DNA of 55,829 bases from Oscillospiraceae bacterium (GTDB lineage Bacteria; Bacillota; Clostridia; Oscillospirales; Ruminococcaceae). The stretch covers positions 1 to 55,829 of the forward strand of contig SVMZ01000017.1 of assembly GCA_015067185.1 (NCBI GenBank), in the 5' to 3' direction. The notes beneath the pieces were generated by a model. It was given only the letters and a program-made list of their open reading frames with translations, did not search any database and was not told the DNA's origin. The position numbers were made by a program, and so were the translations under genes. This document shows positions 45,510-55,100 of the stretch, piece after piece; position 1 is the stretch's first letter; each line of letters starts with the position of its first letter.

Positions 45510-45544
45510 AAAAAAGAGCAACCGCTGCCAAAGCAGCGGTTGCT
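45510..45544 (-). terminator. Terminator of the Gfo/Idh/MocA operon
   Basis: A 12-bp stem (AGCAACCGCTGC / GCAGCGGTTGCT) with a 4-nt loop, followed by CTTTTTTCT on the reverse strand. Confidence 0.92.
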
Positions 45545-45559
45545 GAGTTTTGCAAAGAA

Positions 45560-46507
45560 TTATTTTCCTGCGTAAGCCATTTCCATCAGTTTGGTCAGAT
45601 TTTTTGCTTCCTGAATGCCGCAGCCCGGAAGAATGCTGCCAGTGCAGAACTGTACCAGCGGGGAAGGAAGTGCTTCTTCCATAGGAACGATAACGGTTTC
45701 CTTAGTTTCGGCAGTCCATTTTTCAACCTTATCTCCGGCATAGAGGGCACGGCCCTGTTCGCCGCAAATTTCCAGTGTGAGGGGATAACCGGTAGAGTCA
45801 AAACCGGTTTCATTAATGGCGATGCAGCCGTTGGCATACTGCATAACGGTGACAGCGTTGTCTTCCACACCGTCACTGTTCAGAACCTTTACGTCTTCGC
45901 GGTCGCAGGCGATGGTGAAAACGGACTTAGCTGCCATGGGCATACCACAGAACCAGTCAGAAAGATACATGCCGTGGGCACCGAGATCAATCATAGCGCC
46001 GCCGCCGCATTCTTTTGCATTGTAGAAATGGAGCGGAAGCCAGTTGGCGGTGCTGCCGTTGTGAACGTTGCGGCAGCGGAAAAAATTGATTTTGCCGAGC
46101 TCTCCGCTGTCGGCAATCTTTTTAAGGGTCTGAGCGCCGGCACCGTATTTGTGGGGATAGGAAATGACAAAGCGAACACCGCTCTTGTTGACGGCGGCTT
46201 CGATTTTCTCACATTCTTCGGTGGTGAGGGCGAGAACCTTTTCGGTGAAGATGTCGATGCCTGCCTCTGCCAGACGAACAATGATATCGGCATGGGTATC
46301 GGTGGAGGTGCAAACGATAGCAGCATCGGCACCGCTGTTCAGCATTTCATCAACGGTGACAAACTCAGGGAGATTGTATTTGGCACAGAACTCTTTGCGC
46401 CAGGTTTCGTTGGGCTCGTATACGCCGATCACATCGGTGTATTCAGCAGCGGTTTTGTAGTAACCTTCTGCATGGACATGCCACAATCCGCAGATGATGG
46501 TTTTCAT
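45560..46507 (-). CDS. Gfo/Idh/MocA family oxidoreductase (second of pair)
   Basis: A 315-aa NAD(P)-dependent sugar dehydrogenase-type protein. The Rossmann start is short (MKTIICGLWHVHAEGYY) without the usual GxGxxG. The catalytic region reads EKVLALTTEECE, where most relatives have EKP, so the conserved proline is replaced. GAMIDLGAHGMYLSDWF is the later conserved block with the catalytic His. It probably oxidises or epimerises a sugar or inositol derivative, or has lost NAD binding. It overlaps the upstream dehydrogenase by 4 bp and is translationally coupled to it. Confidence 0.9.
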   Translation of the reverse strand: MKTIICGLWHVHAEGYYKTAAEYTDVIGVYEPNETWRKEFCAKYNLPEFVTVDEMLNSGADAAIVCTSTDTHADIIVRLAEAGIDIFTEKVLALTTEECEKIEAAVNKSGVRFVISYPHKYGAGAQTLKKIADSGELGKINFFRCRNVHNGSTANWLPLHFYNAKECGGGAMIDLGAHGMYLSDWFCGMPMAAKSVFTIACDREDVKVLNSDGVEDNAVTVMQYANGCIAINETGFDSTGYPLTLEICGEQGRALYAGDKVEKWTAETKETVIVPMEEALPSPLVQFCTGSILPGCGIQEAKNLTKLMEMAYAGK

Positions 46508-47589
46508 TCAAAATACACCGGCTTTCCTGTCTTGCTGGAGGTATAGATAGCCTCAAGAATCTGGGAAACGACCAGAGCCTGCTCGGGCAAAACAACGGGA
46601 TCAGTATCCTCTACGATGCACTTGATCCAGTTGATGGCTTCGGTGAGGGCAGGAGTTTCGGCAGCACCGTCATAGAAAGCGACACCGCCGGCAGCGGTAT
46701 TGACTTCAGTCTGAACCTGACGTCCCAGTTCAACCTTGTTGATAAGCAGTTTATCGTTTTTGATCTGCAGTCCGGCGCGGCTGCCGCAGAGAACGCAGCT
46801 GCCTTCCGCAATGGGTTCGGCAGTGTTCAGTGCCCAACTGGTTTCCAGCATGATGGTAGCGCCGTTTTTCATGATGATCATAGCGCAGGCTGCTTCTTCC
46901 AGGGGAGTGGTGCTGACGCCATTATCGCCCCAGATGTTGCCGGCTTCGGGATGCTCCAGTTTCTTATGGGTTTTGCCCAGAACAACAGAGGGCTCATAGT
47001 TGTTCATCAGATAAAGGGTCAGGTCGAGAGAGTGAGTGGCAATATCGATGATGGGGCCACCGCCCTGTGCTTCTTCATCGAGGAATACGCCCCAGTTAGG
47101 AGTACCTCTGCGGCGGGTAGCGAGGCAGTTGGCATAGTAGATTTCGCCCAGTGCGTCGGTGTCGATATAAGCTTTGGCATAGCGGCTCTGGGGTTTCTGG
47201 CGGTGCTGGTAACCGATAGTCAGTTTTTTGCCGGTAGCTTTGGCGGCATCAACCATGCGCTGAGCATCGGCAGCAGTTTTGGCCATGGGCTTTTCGCACA
47301 TAACGTGTTTGCCGGCATAGAGAGAATCAACAGTGATATCGGCATGCTCACGGTTGGGGGTGAGAACATGGACAACTTCAATGGACTCATCTTTCAGCAG
47401 CTCTTTATAGTCGGTGTAGACTTTGGCATCGGGAGTACCGAATTTGGCGGCAGCTTTCTGGGCGCGTTCTTCGATCAGATCGCAGAAGGCAACTATTTCT
47501 ACATTGGGGATGGCATGCAGAGAAGGCATATGCTTTCCGTTGGCGATACCGCCGCAGCCGATAATACCGACTTTTACAATTCTATCCAT
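46504..47589 (-). CDS. Gfo/Idh/MocA family oxidoreductase (first of pair)
   Basis: A 361-aa dehydrogenase with a full Rossmann motif (VGIIGCGGIANGKH), the conserved CEKPMAKT segment near residue 98, and GGPIIDIATHSLDLTLYL with the catalytic His. It is a complete member of the family, which includes inositol and glucose-fructose dehydrogenases. It is first in a two-gene operon with a second family member. An AraC gene lies divergently upstream, with an inverted repeat between them. Confidence 0.94.
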   Translation of the reverse strand: MDRIVKVGIIGCGGIANGKHMPSLHAIPNVEIVAFCDLIEERAQKAAAKFGTPDAKVYTDYKELLKDESIEVVHVLTPNREHADITVDSLYAGKHVMCEKPMAKTAADAQRMVDAAKATGKKLTIGYQHRQKPQSRYAKAYIDTDALGEIYYANCLATRRRGTPNWGVFLDEEAQGGGPIIDIATHSLDLTLYLMNNYEPSVVLGKTHKKLEHPEAGNIWGDNGVSTTPLEEAACAMIIMKNGATIMLETSWALNTAEPIAEGSCVLCGSRAGLQIKNDKLLINKVELGRQVQTEVNTAAGGVAFYDGAAETPALTEAINWIKCIVEDTDPVVLPEQALVVSQILEAIYTSSKTGKPVYFE

Positions 47590-47680
47590 GATATAGTCTC
47601 CTTTCTTCCGCGTGCGTTGATTAAAAATATACGCTTTTGCGGTACGGCATCCATCATTTTTTTCAGCCGTTAAAAAAAGG

Positions 47681-47707
47681 ATAGCATTTTGGTAAAAATA
47701 ATGCTAT
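47681..47707. promoter_or_regulatory. Inverted repeat in the Gfo-AraC divergent region
   Basis: ATAGCATT (47681-47688) and AATGCTAT (47700-47707) form a perfect 8-bp inverted repeat with an 11-bp spacer. It overlaps a TATAAT at 47705-47710 on the plus strand. It is a candidate site for a regulator of both the dehydrogenase pair and the AraC gene. Confidence 0.55.
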
Positions 47708-47756
47708 AATCGAATCACCCTATAATATCAATTTTTTGTCATTTGAGGAATAAACA

Positions 47757-48635
47757 ATGAGTGACTATTATATAGAAAAAGAAAACCGAAAGATGGAGCA
47801 GGATGGGATTGAATTTTTTGAACAGTTTTTTCCAACGCTCCAAAGCAATGTTCCGCCGCACATACACAATGCCGTGGAGATGCTCTTCATTGTGAAGGGG
47901 GACTTTCGCGTGTTTTCGGGCGATGAAGAGTATCTGGTGAAGGAGGGCGGAGCCGTTCTCTTCCGATCCAGCACCATACACCGTGTTTATCCGCTGAATG
48001 CCGGCAACCGATATTATGTCCTGAAGCTGAAACCGTCGTTTATTGTGGATTTCTCATCCAAAGAGCATGGCGCTTCCTATCTTTTGAGTCTTGCTCTTCA
48101 TAATGAAAATGCAAAGACGGTATGGACGGAAGAGGAGTGCCGCTGTAACGGAATAAATGCCTCTGTTACAAGATTGTTTGAGGAAGCAGCAGAAAACAAT
48201 TATTGTTCGGATATAGCAGTGCGGATTTGTGCAGCGGAGATTATTCTGGCGCTGCTGCGGGATACCGAAAAACAAAATAACCGGCAGAGAGAGATTGTAC
48301 AGAATGAAAACCTGATTCGGCGCATCTATGATGCTGTCATGTATATCAACAGACACTATGCGGAGGAAATTACTGCGGAGAGCTGCAGTAATCATGTTTT
48401 TTTGAGTTACAGTTATTTTTCGCGCAATTTCAAACAAATTACCGGGAGAACTTTTCGGGATTATCTCATGATGACACGGATCAATCATGCGGAAAAGGCG
48501 TTGGTTTCCAGCGAAAAACCAATTACCGAAATTGCTTCCGATTGTGGTTTTAACAGTGTTTCTTATTTTATTGCCATGTATAAAAAATTGAAAGGGATAA
48601 CACCGTCAACGTTTAGAAATATAATGAAGGGATAG
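47757..48635 (+). CDS. AraC family transcriptional regulator
   Basis: A 292-aa regulator: N-terminal cupin (PPHIHNAVEMLFIVKGDFRVF) and C-terminal AraC DNA-binding domain (ITAESCSNHVFLSYSYFSRNF; ITEIASDCGFNSVSYFIAMY). GAGG lies 8 nt before the ATG. Divergent from the Gfo/Idh/MocA pair, which it probably controls. Confidence 0.92.
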   Translation: MSDYYIEKENRKMEQDGIEFFEQFFPTLQSNVPPHIHNAVEMLFIVKGDFRVFSGDEEYLVKEGGAVLFRSSTIHRVYPLNAGNRYYVLKLKPSFIVDFSSKEHGASYLLSLALHNENAKTVWTEEECRCNGINASVTRLFEEAAENNYCSDIAVRICAAEIILALLRDTEKQNNRQREIVQNENLIRRIYDAVMYINRHYAEEITAESCSNHVFLSYSYFSRNFKQITGRTFRDYLMMTRINHAEKALVSSEKPITEIASDCGFNSVSYFIAMYKKLKGITPSTFRNIMKG

Positions 48636-48656
48636 AGAAAAGAGTACGGCATTTTG

Positions 48657-48685
48657 TTGTCTAAAAGAATACTTTGTGGTACAAT
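48657..48685 (+). promoter_or_regulatory. Promoter of the DUF6273-like gene
   Basis: TTGTCT (48657-48662), 17 nt, TACAAT (48680-48685). Confidence 0.7.
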
Positions 48686-48741
48686 AAAAAATGATTTGTT
48701 CTGAGGTATTGTTGGGATACGAGGAGAAGAGGTATAACATC

Positions 48742-49986
48742 ATGGATGAACGAAAAGATATGGTAGTTTCACAGGGAGAAGAGGAAATATATATAAAAGC
48801 CCGTACAGCAATGGGGGCGGCACATACGGAAGAAACCTATCAGGCAGCAGCGGAGCTTTTTGCCACGATTCCGGAATATAAAGATGCGGCAGAGCTGGCA
48901 AAAGTGTGTGCGGAAAAAGCGAGGATCAGCCGCGGCAGCAAGTATTACAAACTTGGTATGCAGTATAAAGTAAGAAACACATTGCTGGGGTATGAAGCGG
49001 CTATCAAAAATTTTGAGATGATTCCCGATTGGGAGGACGCTGCGGAACAAATAGAAGAATGCCGGAGAAACTATGAGGAACTCAGAAAAAAAGAAGAAGA
49101 GCGGCAATTGAAGCGGGAAGCGGAAATAAAAAAAGAAAAAGCGAAGCTGAAGAAAATTGTCCTGTGTGTTATGGTGGTTATCGTTGTTGCGGCAGCAGCT
49201 TTTTATGGAATTCGGCTTTATGCAAACTATGATGCCGAAGTGATCCAACCGGAAAATAAATACAAAGAGGCTATTGCTTTGATGGAATCCGGCCAGGGAG
49301 AGAAAGCTGTTGTTATTTTTGAAGAACTTAACGGTTACAAAGACAGTGAAAAGAGACTGGAGAAATATTATAAGGAGTTATACGGAGAAGAAAGGTTTGA
49401 AGAAATCCGTGCATTTCTGATGTGCGCAATAGGGAAGGATTTGAAATTCGGAAATTATCACGGAGCTGACCGTTGGATTCTGCTTGCGAGAGAAAACGGT
49501 AAAGCATTGTTGGTCAGCAAGCAGTGTATCGATTGCAAACGGTACCATAAAGAGCATACGGAGCTTACATGGGAAGAGTGTTCAATCCGTGAGTGGCTGA
49601 ATAATGAATTTTATAACGAGGCATTCAGCGAAGAAGAAAAAATGATGATTGCGGAGAGCAGAATTACCAATCCGGACAACAGTGTATATAGAAGCGAGAG
49701 CGGAAATGACACATTAGATAAGGTTTTTCTTCTCAGTATAGAGGAAGTTGAAAAGTATTTCCCGTCTCAGGAAAAAAGATGTGCATCTGCCAGTTCGTAT
49801 GCTAAGGAGATGGGAGCGTACATTTCTGCCAACGGAAATTCCTGGTGGTGGCTGCGGACAACAGGAAGCACCTCCGGAGATGCCGCTGGTGTATGCGGTG
49901 ATGGAGAAATCGACTACGGTGGATATTTTGTACATTATGAGAAGGGTGCGGTGCGTCCGGCCATATGGGTCGATCTCGGTGTATAA
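48742..49986 (+). CDS. Single-pass membrane protein with TPR-like repeats and DUF6273-like C-terminus
   Basis: A 414-aa protein. The cytoplasmic part (1-138) has TPR-like units built on 'YxxAxxxFxxIPxYKDAAE' and a charged coiled coil (about 108-138). A transmembrane helix lies at about 139-160. An external TPR-like unit follows (KYKEAIALMESGQGEKAVVIF). The C-terminal domain has the DUF6273 pattern: WILLARENGKALLVSK, WEECSIREWLNNEFYNEAF, WWLRTTG and a final VRPAIWVDL, related to sulfatase-modifying-factor-type lectin folds. Function unknown. The ATG at 48742 has AGAGG upstream; an earlier in-frame ATG at 48691 lies too close to the promoter. Confidence 0.82.
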   Translation: MDERKDMVVSQGEEEIYIKARTAMGAAHTEETYQAAAELFATIPEYKDAAELAKVCAEKARISRGSKYYKLGMQYKVRNTLLGYEAAIKNFEMIPDWEDAAEQIEECRRNYEELRKKEEERQLKREAEIKKEKAKLKKIVLCVMVVIVVAAAAFYGIRLYANYDAEVIQPENKYKEAIALMESGQGEKAVVIFEELNGYKDSEKRLEKYYKELYGEERFEEIRAFLMCAIGKDLKFGNYHGADRWILLARENGKALLVSKQCIDCKRYHKEHTELTWEECSIREWLNNEFYNEAFSEEEKMMIAESRITNPDNSVYRSESGNDTLDKVFLLSIEEVEKYFPSQEKRCASASSYAKEMGAYISANGNSWWWLRTTGSTSGDAAGVCGDGEIDYGGYFVHYEKGAVRPAIWVDLGV

Positions 49987-50072
49987 TTTCAGAGCAGTAT
50001 AAGGGAGCGTTTGAAAGAGTTTTCCGTTGCTGTAACCGACTTCTGAATGTTATGGCAAAGTTTTTATATGTA

Positions 50073-50109
50073 AAAATCCCGGTTCGGTTTTATATCGAAC
50101 CGGGATTTT
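50073..50109. terminator. Bidirectional terminator
   Basis: A 14-bp stem (AAAATCCCGGTTCG / CGAACCGGGATTTT) between convergent genes. Confidence 0.9.
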
Positions 50110-50178
50110 ATAGTTAGGGAGAAAGCAAGGTTACAACATGGAAAAGAGCTGGAAAAGCATATTCGGATGTGATAAAAC

Positions 50179-51000
50179 TTATATTTGCAGTTTTCCATTT
50201 TCTATATCTGAGATGATGGCAGCAATGGCATGTTCTTCATTGCTGACGGTGATGTAATCTGCTGCCGCTTTGACTTCGGGAAGAGCGTTGGCAACGGCGA
50301 TTCCTGTTTTGGCAGCACGGAGCATGGCGATATCGTTGTTGTAGTCTCCGACGGCAATTGTTTTGTTGGGATCGATATTCAAAAGCTGTACTAATTTTGG
50401 CAAAACGCTTCCCTTGCTGATCCCTTTGGGAAGAATTTCATACAAAGTAAATTCTGAGCGAATGAAATCAAAATTATCTGCATTGGGGTGGTGATCCAAA
50501 AGGTCTTTCAGGCATAAAATATGATGATCACTTTGGTCTCCGAAAAGAATTTTGGCGATGGGTTCGTTGACTTCGCGATAATGACAGGTAATATTAGGTT
50601 GTTTGGTGGCAGCACGGAACTCTGCCATGGCGGCATTTTCTTTGCAGAAATATATTTTCTCAAAGGTGTTTACCTGAATCCCCATAAAAGGAAGATTTTT
50701 ATCAACGTATTCAACCAAATCCAGAACGTCTGGTGTAAGCGATTGGGTCCACAGATACTTTTGGGCAGCGTAATCATAGATGCCGCCTCCGTTGATGCAG
50801 CCGAAGGGTGCGTTTGGTTTAATAATATCGCAAATATCCGATGCAAAAAAAGGCATGCGGCCGGTGATAAAAGTAAAAAGCCCTCCCTCTGATTTGAAAT
50901 ATTCAATAGCCGATAAATTTTCAGGAGAAATAGTTTTATCATTCCGCAGCAGAGTACCATCGAGATCGGTGCAAATAAGAATTTTATCAAACTTTTTCAT
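50179..51000 (-). CDS. Cof-type HAD hydrolase
   Basis: A 273-aa HAD-superfamily phosphatase of subclass IIB. Motif I is CTDLDGTLL (nucleophile Asp near residue 11), motif II lies in FITGRMP, and motif IV is GDYNNDIAML. A substrate-capping domain lies between. Such proteins dephosphorylate sugar phosphates, FMN or pyridoxal phosphate; the substrate is not predictable. The ATG at 51000 (MKKFDKILIC) has AAGGA upstream, and the protein then starts at motif I as usual. A TTGACA-N17-TAAAAT promoter lies upstream. Confidence 0.93.
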   Translation of the reverse strand: MKKFDKILICTDLDGTLLRNDKTISPENLSAIEYFKSEGGLFTFITGRMPFFASDICDIIKPNAPFGCINGGGIYDYAAQKYLWTQSLTPDVLDLVEYVDKNLPFMGIQVNTFEKIYFCKENAAMAEFRAATKQPNITCHYREVNEPIAKILFGDQSDHHILCLKDLLDHHPNADNFDFIRSEFTLYEILPKGISKGSVLPKLVQLLNIDPNKTIAVGDYNNDIAMLRAAKTGIAVANALPEVKAAADYITVSNEEHAIAAIISDIENGKLQI

Positions 51001-51102
51001 ATGGTTATCCTTTTTATTGAATTGCAGGGGCACTGCAAAGTGCAGTGATGCAGTAAGTTGGAATTTCAATCTCTCTTAATAAGAGGATTTCAAATCAACA
51101 CC

Positions 51103-51131
51103 ATTTTACAATATAACAATATTGATGTCAA
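51103..51131 (-). promoter_or_regulatory. HAD-gene promoter
   Basis: TTGACA (51131-51126), 17 nt, TAAAAT (51108-51103) on the reverse strand. Confidence 0.8.
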
Positions 51132-51190
51132 GAAAAGAAGCACTGCGCAGGGACGGCCTTGTAAAATGCAAAATGCAATAGAATGTAGAG

Positions 51191-51232
51191 AGCAGCCCAC
51201 ATTGATTAAACAGCAGTGTGGGCTGCTGTTTT
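51191..51232 (+). terminator. Orphan terminator-like hairpin
   Basis: AGCAGCCCACA pairs with TGTGGGCTGCT, loop 15 nt, then GTTTTGC. No gene lies upstream on this strand, so it may be left over from a deleted gene. Confidence 0.6.
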
Positions 51233-51300
51233 GCAATGATACGTTTTGTATAAAAATTTTTAGAAAAATAATTTGTGTTTTTTCAAAAGACTATTGCATT

Positions 51301-51322
51301 ATTTTAGTATGCGTGCTAAAAT
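51301..51322. promoter_or_regulatory. Operator-like inverted repeat before the TetR pseudogene
   Basis: ATTTTAG-N8-CTAAAAT is a perfect 7-bp inverted repeat; the inner TATGCGTG adds partial symmetry. A TATAAT follows near 51332. The position fits autoregulation by the decayed TetR regulator. Confidence 0.5.
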
Positions 51323-51360
51323 AGAGGGGTTGTATAATGCGGTTGTTTGTATAAATAAAA

Positions 51361-51731
51361 TCTTTTGGAGAGGCAGAAGCGATCAGAGAAGACAGATCGG
51401 ACCTGCCTCAAAACGAGATTATCTGCGTTGCGGCAAACCGTTTTCTCAGCAACAGTTACTCAAAAAACACAATCAACTTGATGAGTAAGGCACTTAACAT
51501 GAGCACTGGCAATATGCCTTTCATTTTCACACAAAGGAGCACCTTTTGACAGCGCTTGTGGATATGCTTTGCAATTTTCAGGGCAAGCTGATGGAGAAGG
51601 AAATATCAGAGGACAGCAGCTCACCTTTAGGTGTCTGCATGGAGCTTTGGGCTATCGCATCTGCCTGTGGGCAGGATGAATTGCAAAGGATTTCTTCCTC
51701 CCTGCTTACAAGAATGCAGGTTGTGAGATAA
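51361..51731 (+). pseudogene. TetR/AcrR family regulator pseudogene (frameshifted, truncated)
   Basis: Two frames together spell a TetR N-terminus. The first frame (from about 51379) gives AIREDRSDLPQNEIICVAAN and then LMSKALNMSTGNM, the helix-turn-helix. At about 51516-51519 the reading shifts by one base, and the second frame gives FHFHTKEHLLTALVDMLCNF and on to residues ending at a TGA at 51729-51731. The shift fits loss of one nucleotide. The C-terminal ligand-binding region of a normal TetR (about 190-210 aa) is mostly gone. The DNA-binding part is recognisable; the family assignment is firm, the gene is dead. Confidence 0.8.
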
Positions 51732-51781
51732 ACATAATTTAGATGTAAAATACAGGATGGGGGTTCGGAGATATAGAGAAG

Positions 51782-52095
51782 ATTATTGAAGAAAAAAGCT
51801 TTGATTTTACTGTAAGGATGGTAAGGTTATATCAAGATTTTACAACAGATAAAAAGGGGTGCATTCTTTCAAAACAGCTGTTTAGAAGCGGTACAGGTGT
51901 TGTGCCAACATTGCTGAAGCACAAAAGGCATAAACTGCCGCAGACTTTAATGCAAAGTGAAAAGAAGCAAACGAAAACGATTGCAGGTTGAGGCTTCTTT
52001 ATAAAACAGAGTATTTGACAACAATTGAATTTGAGAGCATCTAAAAAAATATAAACGAAATGATTGCAATTTTAGTTTCAAAATGCAAAAACAAA
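51782..52095 (+). pseudogene. Four-helix-bundle (S23-type) protein pseudogene
   Basis: One frame from about 51782 reads IIEEKSFDFTVRMVRLYQDF and continues to SKQLFRSGTGV. After a one-base loss near 51899-51901 the next frame reads CANIAEAQKA-stop-TAADFNAK-stop-KEANENDCRLRLLYKTEYL, then EFESI-stop-KNINEMIAILVSKCKN. This is the four-helix-bundle family related to proteins encoded in 23S rRNA intervening sequences and also found as stand-alone chromosomal genes. Three in-frame stops (51931, 51958, 52042) plus the frameshift show it is decayed. No start codon is intact in frame. Confidence 0.85.
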
Positions 52096-52146
52096 AAATA
52101 ATTTTGCATTTTGAATTCTGCATTTAACAAATTGGGAGGAAAAATA

Positions 52147-55100
52147 ATGAAAACAACAGCACGTTTTACAAGGCAAATCATTAGCATATTGCTTTGCATT
52201 GCAATGGTGTTTGCCTATGCACCAACAACGGCAATTGCAGAAGAGCGCACATATGACGGCGTAACCGGCGAATGCTATTATAAGCTGGATAGCGAAGGAA
52301 ATCTTATCATCTGGGGCAACGGCGCAATTTCAGGAAATACTTTTGGAAGCAACACGGATATTACAAGTGTTGTAATTGAGGAAGGTGTTACTACCATTGG
52401 CAACAATGCTTTCAGAAATTGCAGCAATTTGAAAAGCGTAATCATTCCGAGCAGCGTGACAGCCATCGGCAACAATGCTTTTGCTTCTTCCGGACTGACC
52501 ACGGCTGAATATTGGGGCACCACAGAGCCAATGGGAGCTAGCAATGTTTTCTTTGACACATTGCTGTTGTGTGTAAATGTTCCCACAACTTATGATTCAG
52601 AGGTTTTCTGCGGAGTAATGGCTAAAAAAACGCTTGAGCTGGTTACCGCCTACACCGTCACCGTCACCAACGACGGCAATGGCACAGGTGCGGCAACCCC
52701 TGCTTCTGCGGCAGAGGGTGAAGAAGTCACATTGACTGCAACCCCCAACACGGGCTATAAGTTCAAGGAGTGGCAGGTTGTTTCCGGCGGTGTCACCGTG
52801 GCGGAAGACAAGTTCACAATGGGCACAGAAAACGTGGAAATCAAGGCTGTGTTTGAAGAGCTTTCCTATGAGGCAAGCCTTACAGTGGATGGTGTTACCA
52901 CCAACTATCTCACCTTTGACGAAGCACACGCTGCTGCCGACGAGGCAGTTGGAGGCGGTGCTGCAACCGATAAAGTAATCCTCAAGCTTTTGAAGGATGC
53001 AACAGTTTACAATGGAAAAACTTTCCTTAATGGTTTCACTCTGGATCTGAATGGCTTCACATTGGTTCCGGATGGTGGATATAACTATGTAGTGAATTCG
53101 GGCTATTCCACAATAATCACTGACAGCAGCGCCGGTGGAGATGGGGTCCTTAAGTCTAATATCAGCACAGTTGTATGGAACGCGGGAACTTTAACTATCC
53201 TTGGTGGTGAATTTGAATCCACTAATTACATATACGACTCTGTTTATAATAATGGCACCCTGAATGTAAAGGGCGGAATTTTTCCAGGGGACATTTTAAA
53301 CGATACCAGCAGCAGTGCATCTATAAACATCTACGATGGTGTATTTTGCGATAAAGTAGGAAATAGCGGCGGTAACGGAACTGTTAATATATACGGCGGA
53401 ACTTTTGAAGCGGCGAGTAACATTTATTTGTTTAGCGGTGGTACTGTAATAATCAAGGGCGGCACATTTAAGAGTCGATTACCGTTCGAGCTTCTCAGCA
53501 ATAAAGAAAACGTATTCATCACCATTTCCGGCGGTGCTTTTACAAACGGTATCGAACTGTACGATGGGTCCTCTCCAGAGCAATATCTGGATGATGGTTG
53601 TGCTTTTGTCGATAAAGACGGAAACACTGTTACAGGCGACAGCCTTAAAACCACCCCCGTCACTGTTGAGAGTCTGTATGAAGCCAGCGTAACCGACAAA
53701 GACGGCAACAAGCTTTCAGGCTCTCCCTATGCGACCATTGACCAAGCCATCACAGCAGCAAAGGGCAGCGAAGGCAGCACCCTCAAACTGCTGGACAGCA
53801 TTGAACGTGACAGCCAGCTGTATATCGACTCCGGCAAGTTCACCATTGACCTCAACGGCAAAACCATTAAACGCGCAAACGGTCCTGTGATTACTGTTGC
53901 GTCTGGTGCAGATATCACCATCAAAGATAGCGGCATGGGCGGTACAGTGTATGGCGATGGAGATACTAGTGATGCTATAGATAACGTTGGCACACTCACC
54001 ATTGAATCCGGAAATTTCTATGGTTATAGAGGTGTCTATAACAGAAGCGGAGGTAAACTCACGGTTAATGGCGGCGAGTTTAAAGGCAGCCATGTTGCAA
54101 TTTATAGCCTGGATGGTACAGTTGAGTTGTACGATGGTGTTTTTGACGGTGGTAATTCTGGAATATGTAATGGTGATGGCAATGTCATCACTGTTTACGG
54201 CGGCAGAATCAGTGGAGAGCAGGGAATTGTAAGCCATTCCACAGCATATATTAAGGGCGGAGAAGTTGAAGGCACAGGATATGCAGCCATCAATATGATG
54301 GAAGGTACGCTTGAGGTAACCGGCGGCAGCTTCACTGGTCTTGATGAATTTGGCCATTTAACCGGCCAAGCCAGCGGCGGCGAATTTACTGTGGATTATA
54401 CCGCAGGTGACCTTATCTTTAAGGGCGGCGAATTCCCCAATGGACTTGTTGTCAGTGGTACAACTGCAAACGCCCTCCTTGCAGAAGACTACAAGTTCTA
54501 CGATAAAGACGACAACAGGGTAACCGTTGCAGACGATGTAACGAAGATTGATGGCTATGTTCAGGTTAAAGAGTGCGTTGTTGCTTCTGTAACCGATGTA
54601 TTCGGCAACGAGCTTTCCTATAAGGCTATTGACGAAGCCATCACAGCAGCACAGGGCAGCGAAGGCAGCACCCTCAAACTGATGGATAACATTGACATTA
54701 GCAGCAAGCTGTATATCTACTACGGAAAGTTCACAATTGATCTGAACGGCAAAACCATTAAAAGTTTAACCGAGAATGTGTTTTATATTAATTCTAATGC
54801 AGAAATCACCATCAAGGATAGCGGTGCAGGCGGTACAGTGCAGACGAATGGCGATGCTTCTTCGGCAATATCGAACGAAGGTAACCTCACCATCGAATCC
54901 GGAATTTTCAAGGGCTATATTGGTGTCGATAACCGTGTTACCGGTATACTCACAATCAAAAACGGCAAATTTGAATCAGGTACCAGTGCAATATGGAACT
55001 ATGGCATAGCACATCTGTACAACGGCGTTTTTGAAGGTAAGGGTGATTACGCCTCTGGAATCCAAAATAGTTCTGACGGTGTCCTCTATGTTTACGACGG

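Larger units (their letters stand above)
51001..51360. other. Intergenic region before the pseudogenes
   Basis: No intact gene. It holds the HAD-gene leader and promoter, a free-standing terminator-like hairpin (51191-51232), and an operator-like inverted repeat (51301-51322). It is AT-rich and looks like degraded accessory DNA. Confidence 0.6.

Noticed and set aside
51782-52095. An intervening sequence in a 23S rRNA gene, suggested by the S23-type remnant
   Set aside because: No rRNA sequence flanks it; stand-alone chromosomal copies of this family are common.
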